The position numbers were made by a program, and so were the translations under genes. The notes under the pieces are model-generated. The model searched no databases, was not told the origin of the DNA, and saw nothing but the letters and a program-made list of their open reading frames with translations. Below are positions 8,118-16,968 of a DNA stretch of 64,000 bases, one piece after another. Source of the stretch: Cryobacterium sp. Y11 (GTDB lineage: Bacteria > Actinomycetota > Actinomycetes > Actinomycetales > Microbacteriaceae); assembly GCF_002929535.1 (NCBI RefSeq), contig NZ_PJJO01000057.1:124001-188000 (forward strand). The letters run 5' to 3'. Position 1 is the first letter of the stretch. The number at the start of each line of letters is the position of its first letter.

Positions 8118-9218
8118 TCAGTGCGTGCGGAACCGAGCGGTCATCGGGCAGTCGAACGGGTCGCGAGCGGCCAGTCCGACCTTGTTGAGGTAGGCGATGA
8201 CAATGCCGTAGCTCTCAAAGACGCCGGTCTCGGTGTACTTCACATCGTGCGACTGGCAGTATTCCTTGGCGATCACCTGCGCCTTACGCAGGTGCGGGCG
8301 GGCCATGTTCGGAAACAGGTGGTGCTCGATCTGATAGTTGAGCCCGCCCATGTAGTGGTCGATGAAGCTTCCACCGCGAATGTTACGGCTGGTCAGCACC
8401 TGGCGGCGTAGAAAATCGACCCGGCTTTCGGCCGGAAGCTGTGGCATCCCCTTGTGGTTAGGCGCGAAGGTCGCTCCCATGTAGACCCCGAATACGGCCA
8501 TTTGCACGCCAACGAAAGCGAACGCCATGCCGAGTGGCAGAAAATAAAAAATTACGGCGAAGTAGAGCGCGAGACGCGTCACGAGCATGCTGATTTCGAC
8601 CCAGCGTTCGCTGACCTTGTTCTTACCGAAGACGGTCTTGAAACCCTGGACGTGCAGGTTGATGCCTTCGAACATGAGCAGTGGGAAGAATAGGTAGCCC
8701 TGCTTGCGGGTGACGAAGGAACTGAGCCAGCTGACCTGCTTGGCGTCATTCTCGGTGAACACGATGAAGTCGGGTTCGATATCGGGGTCTTTTCCGATGA
8801 CGTTCGGCTGGGCGTGGTGACGACTGTGCTTGGTCATCCACCAGGCGTAGCTGATGCCGACGAACAGGTTGGCGAGAATACGGCCGGCCCGGTCGTTGGC
8901 CTTGCCGGAGGTAAACACGGCGCGGTGCGAGGCTTCGTGGGCCAGAAAAGCGAACTGGGTGAAGAGCAAGCCGAGAGCTGCGGCGATGATGAGCTGGTAC
9001 CAGGTGTCACCGAGCAGAATGAAGCCGGCAGCGGCACCGCCGGTGGCGACGACGAGGATGGAGAAAACCATCCAATAGAAACCGGTGCGCCGTCCGAGGA
9101 GGCCCAGATTGCGCACGGTGTGCAACAGTGCCGAATATTCGGTTGTGGGATTTTTGGTGTCTCCACCCGGCCGGGTCCTGATGATGCGGACCGATGGTGC
9201 GGCTGTTATTTCCGACAT
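8118..9218 (-). CDS. membrane fatty acid desaturase (front-end type)
   Basis: 366 residues with several transmembrane helices. The three histidine boxes of membrane di-iron desaturases are H94EASH98, H131SRHH135 and Q296IEHH300. Glutamine as first residue of the third box is typical of front-end (delta-5/delta-6-like) acyl desaturases and related actinobacterial enzymes, which insert a double bond into membrane-bound acyl chains with oxygen and reduced ferredoxin or cytochrome. No cytochrome b5 domain is fused. Its likely role is keeping membranes fluid at low temperature. ATG 9218 has AGGAAGG four bases upstream. Regiospecificity cannot be read from sequence. Confidence 0.92.
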   Translation of the reverse strand: MSEITAAPSVRIIRTRPGGDTKNPTTEYSALLHTVRNLGLLGRRTGFYWMVFSILVVATGGAAAGFILLGDTWYQLIIAAALGLLFTQFAFLAHEASHRAVFTSGKANDRAGRILANLFVGISYAWWMTKHSRHHAQPNVIGKDPDIEPDFIVFTENDAKQVSWLSSFVTRKQGYLFFPLLMFEGINLHVQGFKTVFGKNKVSERWVEISMLVTRLALYFAVIFYFLPLGMAFAFVGVQMAVFGVYMGATFAPNHKGMPQLPAESRVDFLRRQVLTSRNIRGGSFIDHYMGGLNYQIEHHLFPNMARPHLRKAQVIAKEYCQSHDVKYTETGVFESYGIVIAYLNKVGLAARDPFDCPMTARFRTH

Positions 9219-9390
9219 GAGGCCTTCCTGAGTCTGAAATTCTCAGTGTGCGGGACTTCTCAGTCGGGACGTGAGCAATTACTCGTGAAGCAGATAGCCG
9301 CCAGTCTACGTTCGTCGGGGCCCAATCCGCGCCTCATTCACACAGCATTCTCAGTGATTATATGCCAAAAATGGAATGTATCTGACCGAT

Positions 9391-10995
9391 TTATCTCCAA
9401 CTTGGCATCCAAATATGGGCCTGCCAAAATGCGAACGGTGTCTGCATTCCAGTCCACACAGGGAAGAAAAATGCGGTGACCAGCAGCGCTACGGCCAGGT
9501 AGATGACAATAACGTTCAGGGTGTTTACCCGCTGACGAGGGTCAATTTCAGATAACTGCGAATGTGCTGAACGTCGACGTGTGGGTCGCGCCTGGTCCGG
9601 AATTCGGTGCAGAAGCAGCCCAATGACGAAGGTGAGCCCGAGCAGCAGGTACGGCTCGAAAGCAATCGTGTAGAACTGAAAAACCGTGCGGTTCAGGTAC
9701 ATCAGCCACGGCAGGTACCCGGCGACCATACCCATCAGGATGAATCCGACCCGCCACTCCCGATACCGGGCCAGGCGGTAGACGAGATAAAACAGCGCTG
9801 CCGTGGCAGCCCACCAGATGAGCGGATTGCCGACCGAGGTGATGGCTTCCGAACAGCTCTGAAACTGGCAGCCGAATTCGCCATCGCTGGATCCCTGGTA
9901 ATACATGCTGGTCGGTCGAATCATGAACAGCCAGGTCAGCGGGTTTGCCTGGTAGGGATGCGGCGTGGCGAGGCCGACATGGTACGTATACGCGGCGGCC
10001 TGATAATGCCAGAAGCTCTGCAGGGTGTGTGGAACCCAGGCCAGCGGGCCGGTCCAGGCGGCTCCCGCCCCATCGGACCAGTCGCGGTAGTATCCGCCGC
10101 GCGTAACGAACCATCCAGTCCAAGACGCCAGAAACGTGGCGACGGCGATGGGAACCAGAAGCAGAAATGTGACCGGGGCTTGTTTCAGGATGGCGGCACT
10201 GAGCCAGAACGAGACTCCATTTCGGCGCCGGGCCAGTGCATCGACGACAACCAGGTAGATGCCGAACGCGGCCAGAAAATACAGTCCTGACCATTTCACC
10301 GAGCTGGTCAGTCCGAAGGCGAGGCCGGCGGCGAGTAGCCATGGTCGCCACCACAGCGCCGGGCCCCAGCCCGGCGCCGGTGTGTCGGCTGTGGCGCCCG
10401 CTCGCCGATCGGCCAGTCGAACGGCGAGCCGCGTCGCGTGCCAGTCTCTGTCCATCAACACAGCGCCGAAGCCGAGAAGCGCGAAGAACATCACGAAGTT
10501 GTCCAGCAGCGCGACGCGGCTCAGCACGATCGCGTGGCCGTCGATGGCGAACAGAAAACCGGCGATCACCGCCAGGAGGCGGGACTGAAAAAGCTTGCGG
10601 GCGATGAGCATAATCAGCACCACGGCGAGTACCCCGGCCACAGCGGTCGCCAGTCGCCAGCCCCATGAATTGCCGGGGCCGAGCAGATTCATGCCGAGCG
10701 CGATGAGCCATTTGCCGAGCGGGGGATGCACCACGAACGAGGGATCCGCCGTGAAAATATTGGTATGCCCGGATTCGAACAATGGATTGGCGTCTGCGGG
10801 CCAGGTGGACTCGTATCCGTTGTTGAACAGGGTCCAGGCGTCCTTCACATAGAAGGTCTCGTCGAAGACGAGCGCGTGCGGCACTCCGAGGTTCCACAGA
10901 CGTAACACAGCGGCCAGCAGGACCACGGCGAGGGGCGCGCCCCAATTCATCCAGCGACTAGTTGCCAGCACCTGACCATCGTAGTGACTGAGCAT
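9391..10995 (-). CDS. protein O-mannosyltransferase (Pmt family, GT39)
   Basis: 534 residues, polytopic membrane protein. The first extracytoplasmic loop has VFDETFYVKDAW with the Asp45-Glu46 pair essential in yeast and mycobacterial PMTs, and HPPLGKWLIALG follows. In actinobacteria this enzyme moves mannose from polyprenyl-phosphate-mannose to Ser/Thr of secreted proteins during Sec export. The window encodes several Thr/Pro- or Ser/Thr-rich exported proteins (LysM lipoprotein, Ig-like membrane protein, WxL proteins) that could be substrates; that is inference. It is divergent from rsmI with 37 bases between. An internal ATG at 10950 (MNWGAPLAV) is an alternative start. Confidence 0.9.
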   Translation of the reverse strand: MLSHYDGQVLATSRWMNWGAPLAVVLLAAVLRLWNLGVPHALVFDETFYVKDAWTLFNNGYESTWPADANPLFESGHTNIFTADPSFVVHPPLGKWLIALGMNLLGPGNSWGWRLATAVAGVLAVVLIMLIARKLFQSRLLAVIAGFLFAIDGHAIVLSRVALLDNFVMFFALLGFGAVLMDRDWHATRLAVRLADRRAGATADTPAPGWGPALWWRPWLLAAGLAFGLTSSVKWSGLYFLAAFGIYLVVVDALARRRNGVSFWLSAAILKQAPVTFLLLVPIAVATFLASWTGWFVTRGGYYRDWSDGAGAAWTGPLAWVPHTLQSFWHYQAAAYTYHVGLATPHPYQANPLTWLFMIRPTSMYYQGSSDGEFGCQFQSCSEAITSVGNPLIWWAATAALFYLVYRLARYREWRVGFILMGMVAGYLPWLMYLNRTVFQFYTIAFEPYLLLGLTFVIGLLLHRIPDQARPTRRRSAHSQLSEIDPRQRVNTLNVIVIYLAVALLVTAFFFPVWTGMQTPFAFWQAHIWMPSWR

Positions 10996-11020
10996 CGCCA
11001 GAACGCCCGGCTGCGCCTGC

Positions 11021-11026
11021 GAGACT
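11021..11026 (+). promoter_or_regulatory. -10-like box of rsmI (leaderless type)
   Basis: GAGACT lies six bases before the rsmI ATG, the same spacing as the TANNNT boxes at sdaA, metG, ispE and mfd. The first base deviates from consensus, so confidence is modest. Confidence 0.4.
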
Positions 11027-11032
11027 TACAGC

Positions 11033-11896
11033 ATGATCATTCTTGCTGCCACCCCGATCGGAAACCTCGGCGATGCTTCCCGGCGCCTGATCGAGACCCT
11101 CGACACCATTACCATCGTGGCCGCCGAGGACACCCGCGTCACCGTGCACCTGCTCAAGGCCCTCGGCATCGAGAACCGGCCGAGGCTCATCGCCCTGCAC
11201 GACCACAACGAACGTGGCAAGGCCGCCGAGCTGGTCGAACTGGCCCGCGAGGTCGACATTCTCGTGCTGAGCGACGCCGGCATGCCCACCGTCTCCGATC
11301 CTGGCTTTCATCTCGTGGATGCCGCGGTGGCGGCCGGCGTGCAGGTCACCGCCCTGCCGGGGCCATCGGCCGTACTGACCGCACTCGCCGTCTCCGGGCT
11401 GCCGACCGACCGGTTCACGTTCGAGGGATTCTTGCCGCGCAAGCACGGCGAACGAGTCAAACTGCTGCGCGACTTGAGCGCCGAGCGCCGCACCATGGTG
11501 TTCTTCGAATCCCCCAACCGCCTGGCCGATTCGCTCCTTGACCTCGCCGCAACCTTCGGCGCAGACCGTCGCGTTGTGGTCTGCCGGGAACTGACCAAAT
11601 TCTTCGAGGAGGTCAAGCGTGGCACGGCGAGCGAACTGGCCGAGTGGGCGGCTGCGGGGGTGCGCGGCGAGATCTGTATCGTCGTTGCGGGCGCCGACGT
11701 GCGGGTTCTCGACCTGGCCATGGGGGTGGCCGAGGTGCTCGAGCTGGTGGCCGGCGGCATCCGCTTGAAAGATGCCGCCGCCGATGTTGCGGCGGCCAGC
11801 GGATTGGGTAAGCGCGAGCTGTATGAGCATGCGCTACAGGCCAAGACGGGCGCTTCGGCGCCGAAACCCGACCGGTCAGCCTTTCCGTTGGGTTAG
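11033..11896 (+). CDS. rsmI: 16S rRNA (cytidine1402-2'-O)-methyltransferase
   Basis: 287 residues, standard for RsmI, a SAM-dependent tetrapyrrole-methylase-fold enzyme that methylates C1402 in the ribosomal P site. Diagnostic segments are LAATPIGNLGDAS at the N terminus, EDTRVT, SDAGMPTVSDPG and ALPGPSAVLTALAVSGLP, then FFESPNRL. It starts the forward housekeeping block rsmI-metG-tatD-rsmA-ispE. No Shine-Dalgarno motif precedes the ATG. Confidence 0.96.
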   Translation: MIILAATPIGNLGDASRRLIETLDTITIVAAEDTRVTVHLLKALGIENRPRLIALHDHNERGKAAELVELAREVDILVLSDAGMPTVSDPGFHLVDAAVAAGVQVTALPGPSAVLTALAVSGLPTDRFTFEGFLPRKHGERVKLLRDLSAERRTMVFFESPNRLADSLLDLAATFGADRRVVVCRELTKFFEEVKRGTASELAEWAAAGVRGEICIVVAGADVRVLDLAMGVAEVLELVAGGIRLKDAAADVAAASGLGKRELYEHALQAKTGASAPKPDRSAFPLG

Positions 11897-11926
11897 ATGA
11901 GGGCGTACGAGAACGGATGCTGCGCA

Positions 11927-11932
11927 TAAGAT
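11927..11932 (+). promoter_or_regulatory. -10 box of metG (leaderless type)
   Basis: TAAGAT followed by six bases and the metG ATG; no ribosome-binding site is present in that gap. Confidence 0.6.
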
Positions 11933-11938
11933 GAACGC

Positions 11939-13513
11939 ATGTCCGCAGGCTCTTTTTACATCACCACGCCCATTTTCTACGTGAATGATGTGCCGCACAT
12001 CGGGCACGCCTACACCGAGGTGGCGGCCGACGTGCTCGCACGCTGGCACCGGCAGTCGGGCGATGACGCCTGGCTGCTCACCGGAACCGACGAACACGGC
12101 CAGAAGATTTTGCGCACCGCGACCGCCAACGGCGTCACTCCCAAGGAATGGGCCGACCGCCTGGTCGAGACCGCGTGGAAGCCGCTCCTAGCGACCGTCA
12201 ACATCGCCAACGACGACTTCATTCGCACGACCGATGAACGCCACGAGGTGAACGCGCAGAAGTTTCTGCAGCATCTGCACGATGAGGGTCACATCTATAC
12301 CGGCGAGTATGAGGGCTACTACTGCGTCGGCTGCGAGGAATACAAGCAGACCACCGACCTCGTCGATGGTACCGGGGAGTATGCCGGCCAGCTCGTCTGT
12401 GCGATCCACTCCAAACCAGTCGAGCTGCTGCACGAGAAGAACTACTTCTTCAAGATGAGTGCCTTCGCCGACCGACTGCTTGCCCTCTACGAAGAGAATC
12501 CCAACTTTGTGCAGCCGGAGGCGGCCCGCAACGAGGTCATGTCCTTCGTCAAGCGGGGCCTGTCCGACTTGTCGATCTCGCGGTCGAGCTTCGACTGGGG
12601 CATCAAGGTTCCGTGGGACGAGACGCACGTCGTCTACGTCTGGTTCGACGCGTTGCTCAACTACATCACCGCGGCCGGTTACGGCCAGAACGATGAGGAA
12701 TTCGCCAGCCGCTGGCCGGCCACCCACATCGTCGGCAAGGACATTCTGCGTTTTCACGCCGTCATCTGGCCAGCCATGCTCATGGCCGCCGGCATCGAGG
12801 TGCCCAAGCAAGTCTTCGGCCACGGCTGGTTACTGGTTGGCGGCGAAAAGATGAGCAAGTCCAAGCTCACCGGCATTGCCCCGAGCCAAATTACCGACAC
12901 CTTCGGCTCCGACGCCTTTCGCTACTACTTCATGCGAGCCATCAGCTTCGGCCAGGACGGCTCGTTCAGCTGGGAAGACCTCTCAGCCCGGTACCAGTCC
13001 GAACTGGCTAACGGTTTTGGCAACCTCGCCTCCCGCGTGATCGCCATGGTCGTGCGCTACTGCGACGGCACGGTGCCCGCAGCCGGTGAACTCACGGCCG
13101 ACGACCTCGCGATTGCGGCGACCGAAAAGCGGGTAACGGATGCCGCCGGTGCGTTCATCGAGACCCTCGCCATCCACGACGCCCTCACCAGCGTGTGGGA
13201 ACTCGTCGACGAGCTCAACGGCTACATCACCCTGCAAGAGCCGTGGGCCCTGGCCAAGAACCCGGAAACCAGGGCGCGCCTGGAGAGCGTGCTGCACACC
13301 GCCGTGCGCGGTCTCGGTACCCTCACCGTGCTGCTCTCCCCGGTCATTCCCATCGCCACCGGCAAGCTGTGGACCGCCCTCGGTGGCGACGGTGCCCTGA
13401 CCGACCAGCGCCTCGATCGAGCCTCGGAGTGGACCGGCGGCGCCCAGGTCAGCCCGCTTGAACCGCTGTTCCCGCGCATCGAATCGATCGTGGAGCCGAC
13501 CGATGCCTCATGA
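11939..13513 (+). CDS. metG: methionyl-tRNA synthetase
   Basis: 524 residues. A class I synthetase charging tRNA-Met: HIGH motif at residues 20-23 (PHIGHAYTE), KMSKSK at 304-309, and a connective-peptide cysteine pair YYCVGCEEY. It is the short form without the C-terminal tRNA-binding appendix. The last 11 bases overlap the start of tatD, so the two are co-translated. The start follows a -10 box by six bases, which suggests leaderless translation. Confidence 0.97.
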   Translation: MSAGSFYITTPIFYVNDVPHIGHAYTEVAADVLARWHRQSGDDAWLLTGTDEHGQKILRTATANGVTPKEWADRLVETAWKPLLATVNIANDDFIRTTDERHEVNAQKFLQHLHDEGHIYTGEYEGYYCVGCEEYKQTTDLVDGTGEYAGQLVCAIHSKPVELLHEKNYFFKMSAFADRLLALYEENPNFVQPEAARNEVMSFVKRGLSDLSISRSSFDWGIKVPWDETHVVYVWFDALLNYITAAGYGQNDEEFASRWPATHIVGKDILRFHAVIWPAMLMAAGIEVPKQVFGHGWLLVGGEKMSKSKLTGIAPSQITDTFGSDAFRYYFMRAISFGQDGSFSWEDLSARYQSELANGFGNLASRVIAMVVRYCDGTVPAAGELTADDLAIAATEKRVTDAAGAFIETLAIHDALTSVWELVDELNGYITLQEPWALAKNPETRARLESVLHTAVRGLGTLTVLLSPVIPIATGKLWTALGGDGALTDQRLDRASEWTGGAQVSPLEPLFPRIESIVEPTDAS

Positions 13514-14495
13514 ATTGCCCGGGCTTTCCGGCGGCGTCGACGGATACGGCAGTGCCATTCGCCGCCGCGAAAACACTACGCGCCGCGACCTGAGCTACCC
13601 GCCGTTGCCCGAGCCGCTCACGATTTCTGTCTACGACAACCACACCCATCTCGAAATCGCCGATGGCGAGCATCCGCTCAGCTATCGGGAACAGCTCGAC
13701 CGCGCATCGAGCGTTGGCGTGCGAGGCGTGATCCAGGTTGGTGGCGACGTGGAAACGTCACGCTGGTCGGCCGCAGCCGCCCTGATCGAGCCGCGCATGC
13801 TCGCCGCCGTTGCCATCCACCCCAACGAGGCACCAGCACTGGAAGAAGCCGGCACCCTCGATGACGCCCTTGCCGTGATCCACGAACTCGCCGGTCAGCC
13901 GCGCGTGGTTGCGATCGGCGAAACCGGTCTAGATTTCTTTCGCACCCCAGAAGAAGGCCGCGCCGCCCAGTTTCGTTCCTTCGAAGCGCACATTCGCATC
14001 GCCAAGGAGCACAACCTCGCCATGCAGATTCACGACCGTGACGCCCATGAAGCCGTGATCGAGACCCTGCTGAGGGTTGGTGCCCCCGAGCGCACCGTCT
14101 TTCACTGCTTCTCGGGCGACGCCGACATGGCCCGGCTGTGCGCCGCGCAGGGCTGGTACATGTCTTTCGCCGGCAATGTCACGTTCAAAAACGCCGGCAA
14201 CCTGCGGGAAGCTTTGTCCGCAGCCCCGCGCAACCTGCTGCTGGTTGAAACGGATGCTCCCTTTCTCACCCCGCTGCCCTACCGCGGCCGGCCCAATGCA
14301 CCGTACCTGCTGCCCAACACGTTGCGCGGCATGGCTGCCCACCTTGAAACGGATGTCTCCCTGCTCGCCGCTCAAATTACCGCGAACACGGAGCTGGTCT
14401 ACGGCCGTTGGGACGCCGAGCCCGTCACCGCAGCCTTTGCCGATCAGAATGAGGATCAGAATCCCGATCGAGCCCCGCTCGGCGGCCTGGCATGA
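13503..14495 (+). CDS. tatD: TatD-family metal-dependent hydrolase
   Basis: About 330 residues. The metal ligands of the TatD TIM-barrel family are present: NHTHLEIA (HxH), IHPNEA, GETGLDFF, IHDRDAHEA, FHCFSGD and ETDAPFLTP. Family members are Mg-dependent 3'-5' DNA exonucleases/DNases acting in DNA repair or tRNA proofreading. Residues 1-45 form an extension before the barrel. ATG 13503 overlaps the metG stop; the frame is open further upstream but lies inside metG. It ends in an ATGA overlap with rsmA. Confidence 0.93.
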   Translation: MPHELPGLSGGVDGYGSAIRRRENTTRRDLSYPPLPEPLTISVYDNHTHLEIADGEHPLSYREQLDRASSVGVRGVIQVGGDVETSRWSAAAALIEPRMLAAVAIHPNEAPALEEAGTLDDALAVIHELAGQPRVVAIGETGLDFFRTPEEGRAAQFRSFEAHIRIAKEHNLAMQIHDRDAHEAVIETLLRVGAPERTVFHCFSGDADMARLCAAQGWYMSFAGNVTFKNAGNLREALSAAPRNLLLVETDAPFLTPLPYRGRPNAPYLLPNTLRGMAAHLETDVSLLAAQITANTELVYGRWDAEPVTAAFADQNEDQNPDRAPLGGLA

Positions 14496-15526
14496 CCGGC
14501 CGTCACTCCCCGGAGCACATCCCCACCGAGCCGCAGGAGCCGCCAGCGGCGGCCACACCCGATCCCGACAACGACCGCAACCCGGTGGTCGAAATCTCGA
14601 CAGGCTCGATCCACAGCGTGAATATCGAGGCCGCTATTTTGACGCCGCCGCAATCAACTCACCCGGCCATCCCGGAAAAGCCCACCAAAACCCTCCTCGG
14701 CCCGGCCGAGATTCGCGACCTCGCCGAGATGCTCGGCGTCAACCCCACCAAAAAGCTCGGCCAGAACTTCGTCATCGACGGCAACACCGTGCGGCGCATC
14801 GTTAAGGTCGCCACCGTAGCGCAAGGTGACACCGTTGTCGAGGTCGGTCCCGGCCTCGGCTCACTCACCCTCGGCATGCTCGAAATTGGCGCGGCTGTCG
14901 TAGCCGTCGAGATTGACGACCGCCTGGCCGAGCAGCTTCCGCTGACCGTCGAGCTGATGCAGCCGGGCGCGCAGCTTACCGTGATCCGCGCGGACGCCCT
15001 GAAAATTACCGAGCTGCCCGGAGACCCCACCAGGCTTGTCGCGAACCTGCCCTACAACGTCTCGGTGCCGGTGTTGCTCTACCTGCTGGAGCACTTCGCA
15101 TCCATTCGTGCCGGTGTTGTCATGGTGCAGGCGGAGGTTGGTGAGCGTCTCGCCGCCCCGCCCGGCAACAAGGTTTACGGAAGCCCGAGCGTCAAGGCCG
15201 CCTGGTATGGCGACTTTCGCACCGCCGGCAAGGTAAGCCGTCAGGTGTTCTGGCCGGTACCCAATGTCGATTCGATCCTGATCGCCTTTGAGCGCCGTGT
15301 GGCTCCGTTGGAATCCGAAGAACTGCGTCTCAAGACCTTCGCGCTTGTCGACGCGGCCTTTCAACAGCGTCGCAAGATGCTGCGGCAGTCGCTCTCTGTT
15401 GTTCTCGGAGACTCGACGGCGGCATCCACTGTCATGACGGCCGCCGGAATCGACCCGACCACGCGCGGCGAGCAGCTGACCGTGCACGACTTTCTCGCCA
15501 TTGCCCGTGTCTGGACCGAGAACTAG
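14492..15526 (+). CDS. rsmA: 16S rRNA dimethyladenosine transferase (RsmA/KsgA)
   Basis: 344 residues from the ATGA overlap with tatD. It dimethylates A1518 and A1519 of 16S rRNA. The SAM-binding motif VVEVGPGLGSLTLGMLE, the NLPYNVSVPVLLYLL motif (catalytic NLPY) and KKLGQNF are clear. Residues 1-~65 are an unusual extension; conserved sequence begins at LLGPAEIRDLAEMLG. A TTG at 14639 with GAGG eight bases upstream would give about 295 residues, the normal size, and may be the true start. The extension DNA contains a 19-base repeat also found between genes at 38352-38370. Confidence 0.95.
   Translation: MTGRHSPEHIPTEPQEPPAAATPDPDNDRNPVVEISTGSIHSVNIEAAILTPPQSTHPAIPEKPTKTLLGPAEIRDLAEMLGVNPTKKLGQNFVIDGNTVRRIVKVATVAQGDTVVEVGPGLGSLTLGMLEIGAAVVAVEIDDRLAEQLPLTVELMQPGAQLTVIRADALKITELPGDPTRLVANLPYNVSVPVLLYLLEHFASIRAGVVMVQAEVGERLAAPPGNKVYGSPSVKAAWYGDFRTAGKVSRQVFWPVPNVDSILIAFERRVAPLESEELRLKTFALVDAAFQQRRKMLRQSLSVVLGDSTAASTVMTAAGIDPTTRGEQLTVHDFLAIARVWTEN
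14589..14607 (-). repeat. 19-base dispersed repeat inside rsmA 5' region
   Basis: The minus strand reads GAGCCTGTCGAGATTTCGA, identical to 38352-38370 on the plus strand in non-coding DNA. It falls in the non-conserved N-terminal extension of RsmA. Confidence 0.8.
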
Positions 15527-15594
15527 AAAGCTCTCGCGAAACGGTGGTGTCCTCGAACGTGGCCGCCGCGTCGATAGCGGCCAAGCGGCTGGGC

Positions 15595-15600
15595 TAGGTT
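15595..15600 (+). promoter_or_regulatory. -10 box of ispE (leaderless type)
   Basis: TAGGTT lies six bases before the first ATG of ispE. If transcription begins there the mRNA is leaderless. Confidence 0.5.
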
Positions 15601-15606
15601 TAAGGC

Positions 15607-16542
15607 ATGACGATGACCGCCGGTGCCCCTGTTGTGCACGCGCGGGCCCCCGGCAAAATCAATGTCTTTCTCAAGGTCGGTGCCGTCATGGAGGACGGCT
15701 ACCACGACCTCGCGACCGCCTATCAGGCCGTCTCACTGTTTGAAGAGGTGCGTGCCACCCCGGCCACCGACTTCTCCGTCGAGTTCAGCGGCAGCATCGA
15801 CTCATCGGGCCTCGCCACCGGCGGAACCAACCTCGCCATCAAGGCAGCTCGGGCCCTCGCCCGCAAGGCCGGCTTCCGCGGCGGCGTGCACCTCGAGATC
15901 GAAAAAAACGTGCCGATCGCCGGGGGAATGGGCGGCGGGTCGGCCGACGCCGCGGCCACCCTGCTCGCCTGTGATGCGCTCTGGGGCACCACCGCCACCA
16001 AGGATGAACTGCTCGCCATCGCGGCAACGCTCGGCGCCGATGTGCCGTTCTCCTTCACCGGCGGAACCGCCATCGGCACCGGCCGCGGCGACCAGCTCAG
16101 CCCGGCCCTGGCCAAGGGCAAGTTTCAGTGGGTCCTCACCCTGGCGGACTTTGGTATGTCCACGCCCGGTGTCTATCAGGAACTCGATCGGCACCGCGAC
16201 CGCCACGCGCAAGATATTTTCCCGGCCCAGCATCAGCCCTCTGTCGACGCAAATGTGCTGCAGGCGCTGCGGGCCGGCGACCCGCATATGCTCGCCGACG
16301 TGCTGCACAACGACCTGCAGGCTCCCGCACTGCACCTCGCGCCGGGCCTCGGCAAGGTATTGCAGCTTGGCGAAGAGAACGGCGCCCTCGCCGGCATCCT
16401 CTCTGGCTCTGGCCCAACGGTCGCATTTTTGGTAGCGGATGCCGACAGCGCGCTCGAATTGCAGGTCGCGCTCTCCGCCTCTCGCCTCCGCGTCGTGCGG
16501 GCTACCGGCCCGGTACACGGTGCCCGCCTGATCAACGACTAA
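15607..16542 (+). CDS. ispE: 4-diphosphocytidyl-2-C-methyl-D-erythritol kinase
   Basis: 311 residues. A GHMP kinase of the MEP isoprenoid pathway, phosphorylating the 2-OH of CDP-ME. Motif 1 is [14 protein letters not shown], the ATP-binding glycine loop is [18 protein letters not shown], and the C-terminal motif is [13 protein letters not shown]. Two ATGs compete: 15607 fits a leaderless start six bases after TAGGTT, while 15613 has AAGG seven bases upstream. It follows rsmA by 80 bases, the order common in actinobacteria. Confidence 0.96.
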   Translation: MTMTAGAPVVHARAPGKINVFLKVGAVMEDGYHDLATAYQAVSLFEEVRATPATDFSVEFSGSIDSSGLATGGTNLAIKAARALARKAGFRGGVHLEIEKNVPIAGGMGGGSADAAATLLACDALWGTTATKDELLAIAATLGADVPFSFTGGTAIGTGRGDQLSPALAKGKFQWVLTLADFGMSTPGVYQELDRHRDRHAQDIFPAQHQPSVDANVLQALRAGDPHMLADVLHNDLQAPALHLAPGLGKVLQLGEENGALAGILSGSGPTVAFLVADADSALELQVALSASRLRVVRATGPVHGARLIND

Positions 16543-16968
16543 CGGGGCTTTGGCGCAGCACTCTGAGTTGTGTCTCGATGTGGGGGAGCTGTGAAGCTCC
16601 GGTCGGGGCGGATGGAGCCAAGACGGCTGTGCCACTAAGGCGGATGACCCGTCTCGGTGGTTTGTTCGACGCCGGTCTGGCCGCCGAACCGGCAGGGGTC
16701 TGCCATGAAACGACGTATACGTCGTCACTTCAGGTGATGTACAACAGTTTGCGCCCAATAAGCGGGCGCGTCACCTGCACGTAATCTCCCATTCACAATC
16801 GCCGTGTTTTGTATGCAGAGAAGGCACACGCCTGGGCTCGGCGTCTAACTGAAAGGCGTCGGAGGGGAACCCGCCCAGCGAAGGGAACACGAGACAGCTG
16901 ACAGCGTCACTTTTTGTAAAGAATCTGCACGGCGAAACATTGATGAATGACATGGGAATGGGCATTAC
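16543..16968. other. intergenic region before the accessory ABC operon
   Basis: About 425 bases without a convincing gene. It holds a hairpin GCGCCC/GGGCGC at 16751-16769, a perfect 16-base palindrome at 16710-16725, and TGACAGCGTCA (16899-16909). Base composition becomes more A/T-rich toward the operon. Short frames in it look random. Confidence 0.6.
16710..16725. promoter_or_regulatory. perfect 16-bp palindrome, candidate operator
   Basis: ACGACGTATACGTCGT is its own reverse complement. It lies about 245 bases before the solute-binding protein gene and 170 after ispE. A dimeric repressor site is plausible; no regulator gene is adjacent, and the family cannot be named. Confidence 0.45.

Noticed and set aside
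16899-16909. TGACAGCGTCA before the binding-protein gene as a LacI operator
   Set aside because: The left half fits TGNNANCG, but the right half does not keep NTNNCA.
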